Below, in pieces: positions 28,371-37,382 of a stretch of DNA of 64,000 bases. Numbering within the stretch: position 1 is the first letter of the stretch; every line of letters starts with the position of its first letter. The stretch is taken from contig JAKQNP010000008.1 in assembly GCA_029565675.1 (NCBI GenBank), positions 1-64,000 of the forward strand, written 5' to 3'. A model generated the notes under the pieces. It had not been told where the DNA came from. It saw nothing but the letters and a program-made list of their open reading frames with translations, and made no database searches. The translations under genes were made by a program, and so were the position numbers. Source of the stretch: a bacterium. GTDB lineage: Bacteria; Zhuqueibacterota; Zhuqueibacteria; Residuimicrobiales; Oceaniaggregativiventaceae.

Positions 28371-28814
28371 TCACTTTTCTCTTAGAATTTCGCTCTCGAG
28401 CGTCTGCAGCAGCACCGGCGCGCGTTCGTCGCGCAACAAAATCTTGAATTCATACGGCTGATCCGGAGAAACCGGATTGAACACCGAGGCGATCTTGATT
28501 TCCACGCTGTCGCCGGCCGCCAGTTTTTCGCCCAACCCCGAGCGCTGCACCCAGACCGTGTCGCCGGATACGTTTACCATCAGCCCGCCGTTCAGTTGGC
28601 GGGAATCGGCCATGATCACCTGGCTGAGGTTACAGGCCCTTGGAAAGACGACCCCGATTGCCGTATCCGCAGCGATTTCGCGGTCAGCCGTCCAGGTGAC
28701 CGAATAGACCGTCAATTGCCGCGGCAACGGATCGATCGCCCTGATCAGCGCGCGCTCTTGCGCCGACACGGCTTGAAACCACAGCAGCAGGCTTAAAAGG
28801 AATATACGATTCAT
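28371..28814 (-). CDS. Small secreted protein related to the N-terminal domain of the giant protein
   Basis: The 147-residue product has a signal peptide (MNRIFLLSLLLWFQAVSAQ) and one beta-rich domain. Its order of motifs (LTVYSVTWTADREI, GDSVEIKIASVFNP, PYEFKILLRDE) parallels residues 30-155 of the giant protein downstream (FTVYTLRFTTASDG, TEVEINVALIRNP, SKITIILKQGD). The gene ends seven bases before the giant gene and is the first gene of that operon. It could cap, chaperone or polymerise with the giant protein; this is inference. I know no named family. Confidence 0.7.
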   Translation of the reverse strand: MNRIFLLSLLLWFQAVSAQERALIRAIDPLPRQLTVYSVTWTADREIAADTAIGVVFPRACNLSQVIMADSRQLNGGLMVNVSGDTVWVQRSGLGEKLAAGDSVEIKIASVFNPVSPDQPYEFKILLRDERAPVLLQTLESEILREK

Positions 28815-29242
28815 CGAGTTCTCGACACTTTATTCACATCACATTTTGGGTCATTTATGTCTCTGTGCGGATCGCTGTACAACTCTCGTTAGGAGCGCTG
28901 CAAATCGCGCCGTTAGCAAATAGATGTTCTCGATTGACGCACAGGCTGAATTTTTAATGCCTTAACGCCTCACAATGTTTCATCGCATCGCTTAATGTGC
29001 AATCGCGATACACATTGCCAGCCGCGTTTCAGCAAACATCCCCGACATCATTGTTTTTGCAAATATTATACCACGCACGAAAGACAGCCGGTTGAAGAAG
29101 GCCATGGTGCACAGAGGACGGAAGTGGAGTAAGCGGAGTGTCGTCAGATTTGCCCGATCCATTGGCTGCCTCACGGGTGCGGTTGCGTTAGATGTCGGTT
29201 CGTTCTGCATCGTCTGGAGCGGATCCAGCAGCACAGCTCGGC
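28815..29242 (-). other. 428-bp intergenic leader region of the giant-protein operon
   Basis: No convincing gene is seen on either strand. On the minus strand it holds the promoter at 29065-29073 and then about 245 nt of untranslated leader with a small hairpin, AATGTG (28994-28999) pairing with CACATT (29011-29016) around an ATCGCGAT palindrome. The part from 29074 to 29242 lies downstream of the TPR gene and shows no clear terminator. An 80-codon frame here has no family resemblance. Confidence 0.5.
29065..29073 (-). promoter_or_regulatory. Extended -10 promoter of the giant-protein operon
   Basis: The minus strand reads TGGTATAAT, a perfect extended -10 element. No good -35 is visible 17 bp upstream, which is usual for this promoter type. 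The expected start near 29058 gives a leader of about 245 nt before the ATG at 28814. Confidence 0.6.
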
Positions 29243-30385
29243 TTATTTCAACAGGGCTTGCAGGAGGATTAAAAATCCGCGGCTGTCATTTTCCAGCAAT
29301 TTGAGATGATTGACCGCTTTTTCAAATGCCGGATTGATCTGCACGGCGCGGCGGTGTTCTTCGACGGCCAGGGTAAAGAAATGCCAACACTTGATCAAAT
29401 ATGCCGTGCCGAGGCTCTTGTGCAGATCTGCATATTCAGGGTTCTTTTCGATCGACTTTTCGATGGTGCGGAGAAAATGGTCAAGAGCCTTGTTATCGCG
29501 ATCCAGACTGGAAAACATGAATTTGAGATAAAATTCCTGATCGGCGATCGAACTCGGGCTTACCCAGTGATGAGTTTGGCTCGCTTGCAAGAACAGATTG
29601 TAGCCGGCTTCTTCCTTGTCCCGCAGCTTGAGCTTTTCAAATGCCTCTTCCATCAGTTTGAGGTCATATTCCTTGCTGAGCGATATGGCTTTGCGCAGAT
29701 GGAGTTCCGCATCCTTGATCCGCTCGATCGGCGGCTTTAGGTCGACATGTTTCGGTACCTCTGTCTTGCTCTTGAGCAGGATTAAACCCAGGGTAAAATA
29801 AGCTTCGTGATAATCAGGATTGAGATCGAGCGCTTTTTGCACCGTGCTGATGGCGAGCGGGTAATCGCCCATCTGCCAATGACATTTGCCGATGGCGAGA
29901 TGAACATCGGGATAATCTGGATTGCGCTCAGCCGATTTCATGAGGTTTTCCAGGGCCTGACTATACTCGCCTTTGCGAAACAAGGCCTGACCGAGATTCA
30001 AAAAACAATTCGGCAAGTCGGGATCCATTTTGACAGCATTGCGCAGTTGCTCTACGGCTTCATCGATAAATCCTTTTTCCAGAAAGAGCACACCGAGTTT
30101 TTGGATCGAGTCCGGAATTTTGCTCTGCTCAACCTTGTCCTGGACAAAGAAGAGCATTTCCAAATCCGACAACACCAGTTGATGAAATTGCTTGACCTCT
30201 TTTTCCAGATCCGCGGCTGCACTGTCGAAAGCGGTTTCGCGCTTATCGATCAAACGGCCATTCTCAAATACACTGGAGGTCGCTTTCTTCTCTTTGGCCA
30301 GAAAGACGGTTTGTACGTGCAGCTTGCGTTTGCCGACTCGCAGATTGTTGTTAAAACCAATTTCTTGGCTTGTCTGATCAGTCAT
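29243..30385 (-). CDS. Tetratricopeptide-repeat protein, cytoplasmic
   Basis: The 380-residue protein lacks a signal peptide. After an N-terminal beta-rich stretch (NLRVGKRKLHVQTVFLAKEK) and a short helical segment, residues about 95-200 hold three or four canonical TPRs (PDLPNCFLNLGQALFRKGEY, PDYPDVHLAIGKCHWQMGDY, PDYHEAYFTLGLILLKSK). A further TPR-like pair is near the C-terminus (NPEYADLHKSLGTAYLIKCW). It begins six bases after fmdB and so is the last gene of the rsmD-coaD-pta-aminotransferase-fmdB operon. TPR proteins are scaffolds; the partner is not apparent. Confidence 0.8.
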   Translation of the reverse strand: MTDQTSQEIGFNNNLRVGKRKLHVQTVFLAKEKKATSSVFENGRLIDKRETAFDSAAADLEKEVKQFHQLVLSDLEMLFFVQDKVEQSKIPDSIQKLGVLFLEKGFIDEAVEQLRNAVKMDPDLPNCFLNLGQALFRKGEYSQALENLMKSAERNPDYPDVHLAIGKCHWQMGDYPLAISTVQKALDLNPDYHEAYFTLGLILLKSKTEVPKHVDLKPPIERIKDAELHLRKAISLSKEYDLKLMEEAFEKLKLRDKEEAGYNLFLQASQTHHWVSPSSIADQEFYLKFMFSSLDRDNKALDHFLRTIEKSIEKNPEYADLHKSLGTAYLIKCWHFFTLAVEEHRRAVQINPAFEKAVNHLKLLENDSRGFLILLQALLK

Positions 30386-30391
30386 GCGAAC

Positions 30392-30664
30392 TCATTTCTT
30401 CTGGGGTTCGTTTTCTTTGCCGGCGCTTTTTGCCTCCGGTTTGGCCTTTTCACCATTGCCGTTGGAACTCGAGGTGTGCGAATTCTTGTAATCGGTGATA
30501 TAAAAACCCGAACCCTTAAAAATCAGGCCGGCGCCGCCGCTGACCAGGCGGACCAGGCTATCTTTTTGGCAAACCGGACATTCTTTAAGCGGTTCTTCCT
30601 TCATGCTTTGAAATTGCTCAAATCGATGTCCGCATTTCTTGCAGAGATATTCATAGGTAGGCAT
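30392..30664 (-). CDS. FmdB-type zinc-ribbon protein
   Basis: A 90-residue protein with the FmdB/CxxC regulatory-protein ribbon: MPTYEYLCKKCGHRFE followed by CPVCQKDS gives two CxxC pairs for one zinc. The segment LVRLVSGGAGLIFKGSGFYITDY is typical of this family, and the tail is charged and low in complexity. Its role is not established; it is often a conserved small gene near translation or metabolic genes. It lies in the operon between the aminotransferase and the TPR gene. Confidence 0.9.
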   Translation of the reverse strand: MPTYEYLCKKCGHRFEQFQSMKEEPLKECPVCQKDSLVRLVSGGAGLIFKGSGFYITDYKNSHTSSSNGNGEKAKPEAKSAGKENEPQKK

Positions 30665-30682
30665 TCAGTTGACTCCGTTTCT

Positions 30683-31876
30683 TTAGCGCAAAGCCTGGAT
30701 TCCGCGTTCAATGCGGTCAAAAGCTTTATGAAGATTGGCCATCGATGTGGCGAAAGATAGCCTAAAATGGTTATCCATCCCGAAAGCTGCTCCGGGTACG
30801 ACCGCCACATCGTGTTGGCTCAATAAATAGTTGCATAAATCCATCGATGTTTCAATGCGTTGGCCGCCGCCTATTTTGCCTTTGTGGGCCGAAAAATCAG
30901 GAAAAGCATAAAATGCGCCATGCGGCCGATTGAAGGTCAGACCCGGAATTCGGCTCAGTCGTTCGATCACCACTTCACGGCGTTCGGCAAAAGCCTGTAC
31001 CATCGTATGCAAAAAATCCTTCTCGCCGCGGTAAGCCTGTAAAGCCGCCATCTGCGAGATCGACGTCGGATTGGAAAGCGTATGCCCTTGATAGCGTTTG
31101 GCGCCGGCGATCAGCTCCACCGGGCCGGCCAGAAAACCGATTCGCCAGCCGGTCATGGCAAATGTCTTGGAAACGCCGTTGACCAACAACAACCGCTCTT
31201 TGATCCGCGGGTATTGTGACAGACTGGTAAAGGTTTCTCCTTCGTAGATAATCTGGTCGTAGATTTCGTCGGAAAGCACGAAAATCTGGCGTTCAGCCAA
31301 CACCTCGACCAGTTCGTCGAGTTCCTTCCGGCTGTAAACCGCACCTGAGGGGTTGCTGGGGCTGTTCAAAATCAGCAATTTCGTTTTTGCGGTCACGGCT
31401 TTGTTCAGTTGTTCAGCGGTGATTTTGAGCTCGTTTTCCGCTTTGACCGGCAACACTTTGGGGATGGCGCCTGCCAGTTTGATCTGCTCCGGATAACTGA
31501 CCCAGTAGGGAGCCGGCAAAATTACCTCATCGCCGGGATTGCAGACCGCGGCGATTGCCATGAACACTGCAAATTTCGCACCAGCGGTCACCAATATTTC
31601 ATTGGCATCGTATTCTGCGCCATACTTTTTTTGCAAATACGCACCGATGGCCTGGCGCAATTCGAGAATGCCTTCCGCAGCGGTATATTTGGTAAAACCG
31701 TTGCGAATCGCTTCAATGGCGGCGTTTTTGATCGTCTCCGGAGTATCAAAATCCGGCTCACCTGCGCCAAGGGCCACCACATCCCGACCTTCGCGGCGCA
31801 ATTTGGCCAACAAACCGGTCAACGCGACTGTTTGGGATTCGCCGATGCGGCTAAAAGAATCGGACAACAAGGGCAT
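30683..31876 (-). CDS. Class I pyridoxal-phosphate aminotransferase (aspartate aminotransferase type)
   Basis: It transfers amino groups between aspartate (or aromatic amino acids) and 2-oxoglutarate in the cytoplasm. From the ATG at 31876, with GGAG six bases upstream, it has 397 residues, the family length. Visible motifs are GAGEPDFDTP near residue 40, the NSPSNPSGAVY segment, the SDEIYDQ motif, and GVSKTFAMTGWRIGF, whose lysine binds the cofactor; an arginine for substrate carboxylate binding follows near the C-terminus (FRLSFATS). It resembles the AspB/AspC-like subgroup of thermophiles and FCB bacteria. The frame opens upstream at 31921 but would overlap the pta stop, so the shorter start is better. 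Confidence 0.92.
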   Translation of the reverse strand: MPLLSDSFSRIGESQTVALTGLLAKLRREGRDVVALGAGEPDFDTPETIKNAAIEAIRNGFTKYTAAEGILELRQAIGAYLQKKYGAEYDANEILVTAGAKFAVFMAIAAVCNPGDEVILPAPYWVSYPEQIKLAGAIPKVLPVKAENELKITAEQLNKAVTAKTKLLILNSPSNPSGAVYSRKELDELVEVLAERQIFVLSDEIYDQIIYEGETFTSLSQYPRIKERLLLVNGVSKTFAMTGWRIGFLAGPVELIAGAKRYQGHTLSNPTSISQMAALQAYRGEKDFLHTMVQAFAERREVVIERLSRIPGLTFNRPHGAFYAFPDFSAHKGKIGGGQRIETSMDLCNYLLSQHDVAVVPGAAFGMDNHFRLSFATSMANLHKAFDRIERGIQALR

Positions 31877-31890
31877 GGACAACTCCAGAA

Positions 31891-32871
31891 TTACGATCGT
31901 GAAATTACACTGCACAGACACGCGACATTGACGATATCTTCGGCTTTACAGCCGCGCGACAAATCATTCATGGGTTTGGCCAACCCCTGGATCACCGGCC
32001 CCACGGCTTCGGCGCCACCCAGGCGTTCGGTCAATTTGTAGCCGATATTGCCCGCCTGCAGATCGGGAAAAATCAGCACATTGGCGCGCCCGGCAACCGG
32101 GCTTCCCGGCGCCTTGCGCCGGCCGATGCTTTCAACCAGCGCGGCATCCAGCTGCAATTCTCCGTCCAATGCCAGATCCGGTCTCTTGGCTTGCGCCAAT
32201 TTGGTCGCCTGCTGAACCTTGTCGACCAACTCATGCTGGGCACTGCCCTTGGTCGAAAAAGACAACATGGCGACGATCGGTTCTTCGCCCGTCAATTTCC
32301 GATGGGTTTCGGCAGAAGCGATCGCGATGTCTGCCAGCTGTTCGGCAGTGGGGTCGGGATTGACCGCACAATCGGCATAGCTCAAGACGCGGCCGTCCGG
32401 CAAGACCATCAGGAAAACACTCGAAACCAGGGAAAACCCCGGTGCAACGCCGATCGCCTGAATAGCCGCGCGCAGCACATCACCGGTCGTGTGAGTCGCA
32501 CCTGCAACGCTGGCATCGGCGCGCCCCAGTTTGACCATCATCGCCGCATAATAGAGAGGATCGGCCACCGTCTGTTGCGCCTTGGCCAGATCGATGCCCT
32601 TATGTTTTCGCTGTTCATAAAATGCTTGCGCCACCTGATCCCTTTGCGAATCGACAGCCGGATCAACAATCTCAATTCCGGTCAAATCAACACCGCTCTT
32701 GTGGGCGGCATTTTGGGTTTTTTCGCGGTCACCCACCAGAATGGGGATGACCAGTTTCTTGTCCCGGCATTCTTTTGCCGCCGTCAAAGTGCGCTCGTCT
32801 TCGCTTTCCGGCAAAACCACGCGCTTGATGTCAGCTTTAGCTTTTTCCCGAATCGTTTGTAAAAAGGTCAT
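31891..32871 (-). CDS. pta: Phosphate acetyltransferase
   Basis: It interconverts acetyl-CoA and acetyl phosphate, the first step of the acetate-forming pathway. The 326-residue protein is the short, single-domain form, without the N-terminal regulatory DRTGG/AAA parts. Typical segments are [13 protein letters not shown] at the N-terminus, [20 protein letters not shown], and [20 protein letters not shown] near the C-terminus. Its ATG overlaps the coaD stop (ATGA), so the two are translationally coupled, linking two CoA-related steps. An ackA partner is not in the window. Confidence 0.95.
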   Translation of the reverse strand: MTFLQTIREKAKADIKRVVLPESEDERTLTAAKECRDKKLVIPILVGDREKTQNAAHKSGVDLTGIEIVDPAVDSQRDQVAQAFYEQRKHKGIDLAKAQQTVADPLYYAAMMVKLGRADASVAGATHTTGDVLRAAIQAIGVAPGFSLVSSVFLMVLPDGRVLSYADCAVNPDPTAEQLADIAIASAETHRKLTGEEPIVAMLSFSTKGSAQHELVDKVQQATKLAQAKRPDLALDGELQLDAALVESIGRRKAPGSPVAGRANVLIFPDLQAGNIGYKLTERLGGAEAVGPVIQGLAKPMNDLSRGCKAEDIVNVACLCSVISRS

Positions 32872-33380
32872 TTTTTCCTCAACTTGTCGTATAACCGTTC
32901 CTTGACATATGCCGGTACAAAACAGCCAACGTCTGCACCCAGTGAAACCAGCTCTTTGACGATGCTGGAATTGAGATAAGAATACTTGTCATGCGTCATC
33001 AAAAAGACGGTAATCAAGTCTTCGCTGATCTTGCGGTTGACCAACGCCATCTGGAATTCATATTCGAAATCAGAGACCGCCCGCAAACCGCGGATCATGG
33101 CGGTGGCGCCTTTTTTTCGCGCATAATCGACCAACAATCCGTGAAAACAATCGACCTCAACGCCAGGCAAATCGGTCACACAGTTTTTGATCATCTCCAT
33201 GCGCTCCTGCTCGGAGAAAAGCGGCCTTTTCTCCCGGTTGCGCGCGACTGCCACAATCACCTGGTCGAAAAGCATGATCGCACGACGAATGATATCCAGA
33301 TGGCCAAACGTAATCGGATCAAAAGATCCGGGATAAATGGCGATCTTGGGGTGATTCGGATACCCGGTTTGGGCGGTCAT
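32868..33380 (-). CDS. coaD: Pantetheine-phosphate adenylyltransferase
   Basis: It makes dephospho-CoA from 4'-phosphopantetheine and ATP, the penultimate step of CoA synthesis. The nucleotidyltransferase motif [15 protein letters not shown] with the T-x-G-H signature is near the N-terminus, and [17 protein letters not shown] is the usual substrate-binding segment. The ATG at 33380 gives 170 residues, close to the family's 160; the frame is open to 33512 but would overlap rsmD. GGTGGGGA precedes the ATG. It overlaps pta by four bases. Confidence 0.96.
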   Translation of the reverse strand: MTAQTGYPNHPKIAIYPGSFDPITFGHLDIIRRAIMLFDQVIVAVARNREKRPLFSEQERMEMIKNCVTDLPGVEVDCFHGLLVDYARKKGATAMIRGLRAVSDFEYEFQMALVNRKISEDLITVFLMTHDKYSYLNSSIVKELVSLGADVGCFVPAYVKERLYDKLRKK

Positions 33381-33448
33381 CTTCCCCACCTCGGCTGCCA
33401 AGAGTTTGCAGGAGACGCTTGCGGGCTGAAAAAAGACAGCCGGACAAA

Positions 33449-34003
33449 TCAAGGCGCTGGCGCCGCCTGAAAGTAGGTAATGCGGGTTTCTCCCAAGATC
33501 TGTTCGCGCCAAACCAGCAATCCAGCTGGCGCACTCGGCCGGGGAGCCCGCATGCTGTTTTCATAGATAATCCACCCCTCTTGCTCAAGCCATCCGTTTT
33601 CGATGATGCGCAGCAGAAGCGGTTGACTGCGTTCATAGCGATAGGGTGGATCACAGAAAATGATTTCAAAGGGCGTTATGGTCGAAGCCAATCGGTTCAA
33701 AAAAACTTCGGCGGCAAATCGATAGACCTTGGCATCAACCCCGATTGCCTGGAGGTTTCGCCTGATCACCTGTACCGCCTGCAGCGATTGATCGTTAAAA
33801 ACTGCATCGCGCGCCCCCCGGCTCAGAGCCTCAAGTCCGACAGCTCCGCTGCCGGCAAACAAATCGAGAAAACGCGCATCGACAACCGCCGATCCCAAAA
33901 CCGCAAACAGTGTTTCCCGCACACGATCAGATGTTGGCCGAACCGCCAACCCGGCGGGAGAAAACAATCTGTGCCCTCGATATCTTCCGGCAATGATTCG
34001 CAT
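33449..34003 (-). CDS. rsmD: 16S rRNA (guanine966-N2)-methyltransferase
   Basis: It methylates G966 of 16S rRNA using S-adenosylmethionine. The 184-residue protein begins MRIIAGRYRGHRL, with RPTSDRVRETLFAVL, the SAM-binding LDLFAGSGAVGLEALSRG and the catalytic DPPY motif (CDPPYRYE). Length and motifs are complete. The rsmD-coaD pairing is very common in bacteria and supports both calls. It is the first gene of its operon, 91 bp after the PilM-associated genes. Confidence 0.96.
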   Translation of the reverse strand: MRIIAGRYRGHRLFSPAGLAVRPTSDRVRETLFAVLGSAVVDARFLDLFAGSGAVGLEALSRGARDAVFNDQSLQAVQVIRRNLQAIGVDAKVYRFAAEVFLNRLASTITPFEIIFCDPPYRYERSQPLLLRIIENGWLEQEGWIIYENSMRAPRPSAPAGLLVWREQILGETRITYFQAAPAP

Positions 34004-34094
34004 GGCCTACCAATAACAAACGCCCAATAGTCAGCATCACTGAACAGCGTACTGGTTCCTAGAGGGCGTTCACTTGCTCCCTGTGACGGGTCTA

Positions 34095-35057
34095 TCAAAG
34101 TGCCCCGTTCACCTCAAGACGCAGAACGAGATCACTCTGTTGATCTGTGTTCGACAGCAAAATGACTTTGGATACCCGCACAGCGCCGTTCTCTTGTGCG
34201 ATCCGTCGGATAAAATTCAGACAGCCGTTGTTGGTGCCGCGCACCTTGACAAAAAGCGGAGTCACCGTTTTTTGATCCGCTCTTTGGCGTGGCGAGTCGG
34301 CTCCGCTGTCTATAATCTGCACGCCGGTTGTGGAAGCATGGCTCTGCAAGTTTGCCAGAATCCCTTGTGCAGTGGCCGCGCTCGCCGAGACTGGGGCAAC
34401 AGGCGAATCGTATAACCCGCTCAACAGAGTTCTTGTTCCACTGGTTCCGCTCGTAGGAGAAAAAGTGACTTTGCCGGGAAATCGATCCTGGAGTCGTTGA
34501 TAGAACGCATCCAAGGCTTGGCGATCAGCAGCCGAGATCTCGGCAGAGAAAGAAGTCTCATCCATGATCAGGGTCGTCAGACGCATATCCTTTGGCAGTG
34601 CCTCGCTGAACCAGCTCATCAGTTGAGCTGTTCGCCCCAACGCGCCCGGAATAACAGCAGTCGGCTCGAGCGTCGTCTCGGACCCCACGCCAACCGCCCC
34701 GGGTACCACCAGCTCCTCAGCAGGAGTTGTGGTGGTTTGGCCGGCTTTGGGCTTGACATCATCCGATTCCTCGATCTGAACAGGCGAAGGCTCTTTGGTA
34801 AAAAGAGAAGATAGATCATTCTGATCCCGCAGAAAACCCCAGTAGATGGCTGCACTGATCAACAGCAAAAGCGCCAAGATCAACCACCAGGGAGAGCGCG
34901 ATCGCCGACGATGTTGGGGAAACTCCGGCAGGCCACCAGCGCCCGCATTTGGGGAGATCGTTGGCTTCTCCTCATATTCAGGCTCGGCAAACGGATCTTC
35001 CCTTTCATCTTCGTGATCACTCTCTTGCTGTTCGCGATAGTCGGAAATTAGATTCAT
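34095..35057 (-). CDS. Bitopic membrane protein, possible PilN/PilO-type pilus-assembly component
   Basis: The 320-residue protein has an acidic N-terminal cytoplasmic segment with a Pro/Arg-rich patch, one membrane helix (WWLILALLLLISAAIYWGFL, about residues 57-76), and a Pro/Glu/Val-rich linker. The C-terminal half folds plausibly as two alpha-beta units (TLIMDETSFSAEISAADRQA, LFVKVRGTNNGCLNFIRRIA). One helix plus ferredoxin-like units is the layout of PilN/PilO and GspL/M partners, and the gene directly upstream is PilM-like. No sequence signature proves it, so the call rests mainly on context. Confidence 0.55.
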   Translation of the reverse strand: MNLISDYREQQESDHEDEREDPFAEPEYEEKPTISPNAGAGGLPEFPQHRRRSRSPWWLILALLLLISAAIYWGFLRDQNDLSSLFTKEPSPVQIEESDDVKPKAGQTTTTPAEELVVPGAVGVGSETTLEPTAVIPGALGRTAQLMSWFSEALPKDMRLTTLIMDETSFSAEISAADRQALDAFYQRLQDRFPGKVTFSPTSGTSGTRTLLSGLYDSPVAPVSASAATAQGILANLQSHASTTGVQIIDSGADSPRQRADQKTVTPLFVKVRGTNNGCLNFIRRIAQENGAVRVSKVILLSNTDQQSDLVLRLEVNGAL

Positions 35058-35105
35058 AACAGCCCTCTTTGCTCGCTCTTGTTTTGCAACAATACCCGCA
35101 TTGGA

Positions 35106-36065
35106 TTAGAAGACCATGCCGGCAGTGGCGAGAAATTTTTCTGGCTTGTTCTTGACCAGTGGATCGGTCTCTGCTTCAAGATAGAGGTTAAAATGTTCAA
35201 AGGGATCGGCAAAACGAATATCAGCGGTGTCCTGCAAGCCTTGCAGATGGGGAATCACTTCAACATCAGCCTGATCGCCGCACAGATAAATGCTTTCGAG
35301 CGACTTGGTCACCGTGTCTTCGTCCATTTGCTCCATCAAGTGGTTGAGCGCGTCGCTGATCGTATGGGCAACCGGTTCTGCCCCGTTGTCTACGATTTTT
35401 GTCGCTGATGCGGCCGATGCAGGGATCTCTGTCGATTCTGCAAATTTGCCATCTTTGATGAGGGTCAAATCGATCCCATACTCGTTGAAATCGACCAATG
35501 CGGACAGCATATCAGGCCGTCGATTTTCGGATGCATAAAGTGCGCGAATCGAAGAAAGAATATCGAGATCGACCACTTGTAGGGTCAAAGGTGTATGAGA
35601 AAATATTTCGTTCAGGTAGTTGATAACATCTTTGCGAACCGCCGCGATCAACAGGCGATTGTATTGATGGCCGTAATCGCCCAGGCGTTCGTGTCCAATA
35701 TTGTAGTTGTTGCGGGGCAAGATGAGCATCTGCTCGATCTCCCACTCAACATGGTCGCGGACCTGGGTTTCTGACAGGCCTTGATCCAGCTTGATCTTTT
35801 TAAAGAAGAGCATGCGCCGGTCCAAAGCCAAAGAGACCGTCGTCGTGCGAATGGCTTTTTGATCCAACATCTGATTGATTGCGCCGGCGAATAACGCAGC
35901 ATTAGCTTCATTTCCTATCGCGCGCAAATCAAAAGGCACGCTGAGGATTCGTTCGCTGACCGTGCGTATGGCAAGACGCTCGCCATTCTTTTCAGCCTCG
36001 ATCATGCGAAGATTCTTGCCAACCAGATGCAAACCCAAACGGATCTGGCCATGGACAGGCGTCAT
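35106..36065 (-). CDS. PilM-like actin-fold protein
   Basis: The 319-residue protein shows the PilM/GspL cytoplasmic layout: an N-terminal beta unit (IRLGLHLVGKNLRMIEAEKN), SLALDRRMLFFKKIKLDQGL followed by a helical segment (QVRDHVEWEIEQML), LLIAAVRKDVINYLNEIF, and an acidic LVDFNEYGIDLTLIKDGKFA phosphate-binding-like strand. PilM docks the inner-membrane type IV pilus platform in the cytoplasm. The gene stands 40 bp upstream of the single-helix protein at 34095 and 52 bp after a pilin-like gene. No pilB, pilC or pilQ is in the window, so this is an orphan assembly cluster or a reduced system. Confidence 0.7.
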   Translation of the reverse strand: MTPVHGQIRLGLHLVGKNLRMIEAEKNGERLAIRTVSERILSVPFDLRAIGNEANAALFAGAINQMLDQKAIRTTTVSLALDRRMLFFKKIKLDQGLSETQVRDHVEWEIEQMLILPRNNYNIGHERLGDYGHQYNRLLIAAVRKDVINYLNEIFSHTPLTLQVVDLDILSSIRALYASENRRPDMLSALVDFNEYGIDLTLIKDGKFAESTEIPASAASATKIVDNGAEPVAHTISDALNHLMEQMDEDTVTKSLESIYLCGDQADVEVIPHLQGLQDTADIRFADPFEHFNLYLEAETDPLVKNKPEKFLATAGMVF

Positions 36066-36117
36066 CCCTCACCCCAATTTTTGGCAACATCCAGTTCAAA
36101 AACTCAGGATTTCAAAA

Positions 36118-36798
36118 TCACTTTTTCCAAGTGGGTGAACCATTATCGATTTTGCCATGATTGCTGATTACAAGCCCACCCAGACGATGCAGCTTAAAGT
36201 TAGAATGGACCTTCAAGCTGTCGAGCGAATCGATCGGACAGGTGATGACCAGCTGCTTGATGACCGAGGTGTCAATCACCGCGATTTTATAGGGCTTTTG
36301 CAGAGTCGGGCATTGATTGAACGTGTTGATTGCGGCAACCGCCATAGAGTCGACAAAACGGGAATATTTCGGATAGCTGCGCAGAGAGTCAAGAATCAAT
36401 GCGGCGGTTGTGTCGATATTCATTTTATAGGCAAACCGCTTCAGGGTGTCGATGATGGCGGCAGCCTGTTCATCGCCTTTCATCTTATCCATAATCTTGA
36501 ACGCCAGGGTGGAGTCGAGATTGACAAAGAGACGCAGCCGCCTGCCGGTGGTATCGGCATTGATAAAATCAACCGCCTTTTGCAGAGTGTCGGTATAGGT
36601 GGAGTTTTCATTGAGATAGACCAACTGCGCGTAGAGGATATGCATCATGTTTTCGCGACAACTTTTGGTGTTCTTTTCCTCTTTATCCCACAGTTGTTTC
36701 GGATAAATAATCGTGCCGATCAAGAGAGCCGCCAGCACGATGATCAATAATTTGTAAACAATTGATCCTTTTGGCGTGACATAAGTGGCCTTTGCCAT
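36118..36798 (-). CDS. Single-helix membrane protein, pseudopilin-like N-terminus
   Basis: The ATG at 36798, with AGGAGG five bases before it, gives 226 residues; longer starts lack such a site. A membrane helix (SIVYKLLIIVLAALLIGTII, about residues 12-31) is followed by SCRENMMHILYAQLVYLNENSTY, which resembles the NLR-x-I-x-x-AQ-x-x-Y helix region of type II/IV pseudopilins, and then by an alpha-beta domain with five DT(L/A) turns. No canonical prepilin peptidase site (G-F/E) is visible. It heads the operon with the PilM-like gene. A pseudopilin-like part is plausible but unproven. Confidence 0.55.
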   Translation of the reverse strand: MAKATYVTPKGSIVYKLLIIVLAALLIGTIIYPKQLWDKEEKNTKSCRENMMHILYAQLVYLNENSTYTDTLQKAVDFINADTTGRRLRLFVNLDSTLAFKIMDKMKGDEQAAAIIDTLKRFAYKMNIDTTAALILDSLRSYPKYSRFVDSMAVAAINTFNQCPTLQKPYKIAVIDTSVIKQLVITCPIDSLDSLKVHSNFKLHRLGGLVISNHGKIDNGSPTWKK

Positions 36799-36951
36799 TT
36801 TTCCTCCTGGTGATTTTGCAACGCCCGCCTGTTTGTTTAGCGAATCTGTAAAGTGTCGGCACTCCGCCAAACCTTCGGATTCGATTCGATCTGGGGCAAG
36901 TTAAAATCAGTTGATTGTTATCGGGATTCCGCGTAATCCGGGAAACCCGGC

Positions 36952-37374
36952 CTATTCCACAGTGATATGCTCTTTGATGTTGGCAAAGGTTTTAGGGCCT
37001 ATACCTTTAACCTTTTGTAAATCTTCAATGGTCTGAAAAGGACCTTGTTTAGCCCGGTAGTCCAAAATCCGTTGTGCCAACGCTGGACCGATCTTTTTCA
37101 ACGTCTGCAATTGTTGCGCTGAAGCGGTGTTGAGATTGATCCGGTTGACGAGATCTTGCTTTTTTACACCTGTCTCCGACGGTGAATCGATGGCCAACTC
37201 TTCTTCCTTGGCCTGTTGTTGAAAAAACGCGAACAGCTGATCCCGCTCAGCAAGCCATCCATCATCGACCTGTTCGAAACGGCGATTTCGAATAAGTTTA
37301 ATCGTCCCGCCAACCACTAAAGCGGTTAAAAGAAAAAGAACCGCTCGTTGTTCCTGTCGATTCAGGGCCCACAT
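36952..37374 (-). CDS. ComEA-like helix-hairpin-helix DNA-binding protein
   Basis: The 140-residue protein has an N-terminal membrane helix (AVLFLLTALVVGGTIKLI) and a C-terminal double helix-hairpin-helix (INLNTASAQQLQTLKKIGPA and FQTIEDLQKVKGIGPKTF). That is the ComEA arrangement: a membrane-anchored or periplasmic double-stranded-DNA receptor for transformation. It starts eight bases after dnaJ and ends before a small GC-rich stem-loop (CCGGG/CCCGG near 36940). With dprA and the PilM-like genes it supports a natural-competence set. Confidence 0.85.
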   Translation of the reverse strand: MWALNRQEQRAVLFLLTALVVGGTIKLIRNRRFEQVDDGWLAERDQLFAFFQQQAKEEELAIDSPSETGVKKQDLVNRINLNTASAQQLQTLKKIGPALAQRILDYRAKQGPFQTIEDLQKVKGIGPKTFANIKEHITVE

Positions 37375-37382
37375 GACCAGAC

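Noticed and set aside
28992-29234. 80-codon minus-strand frame in the giant-operon leader
   Set aside because: No ribosome site and no family resemblance; it overlaps the promoter.
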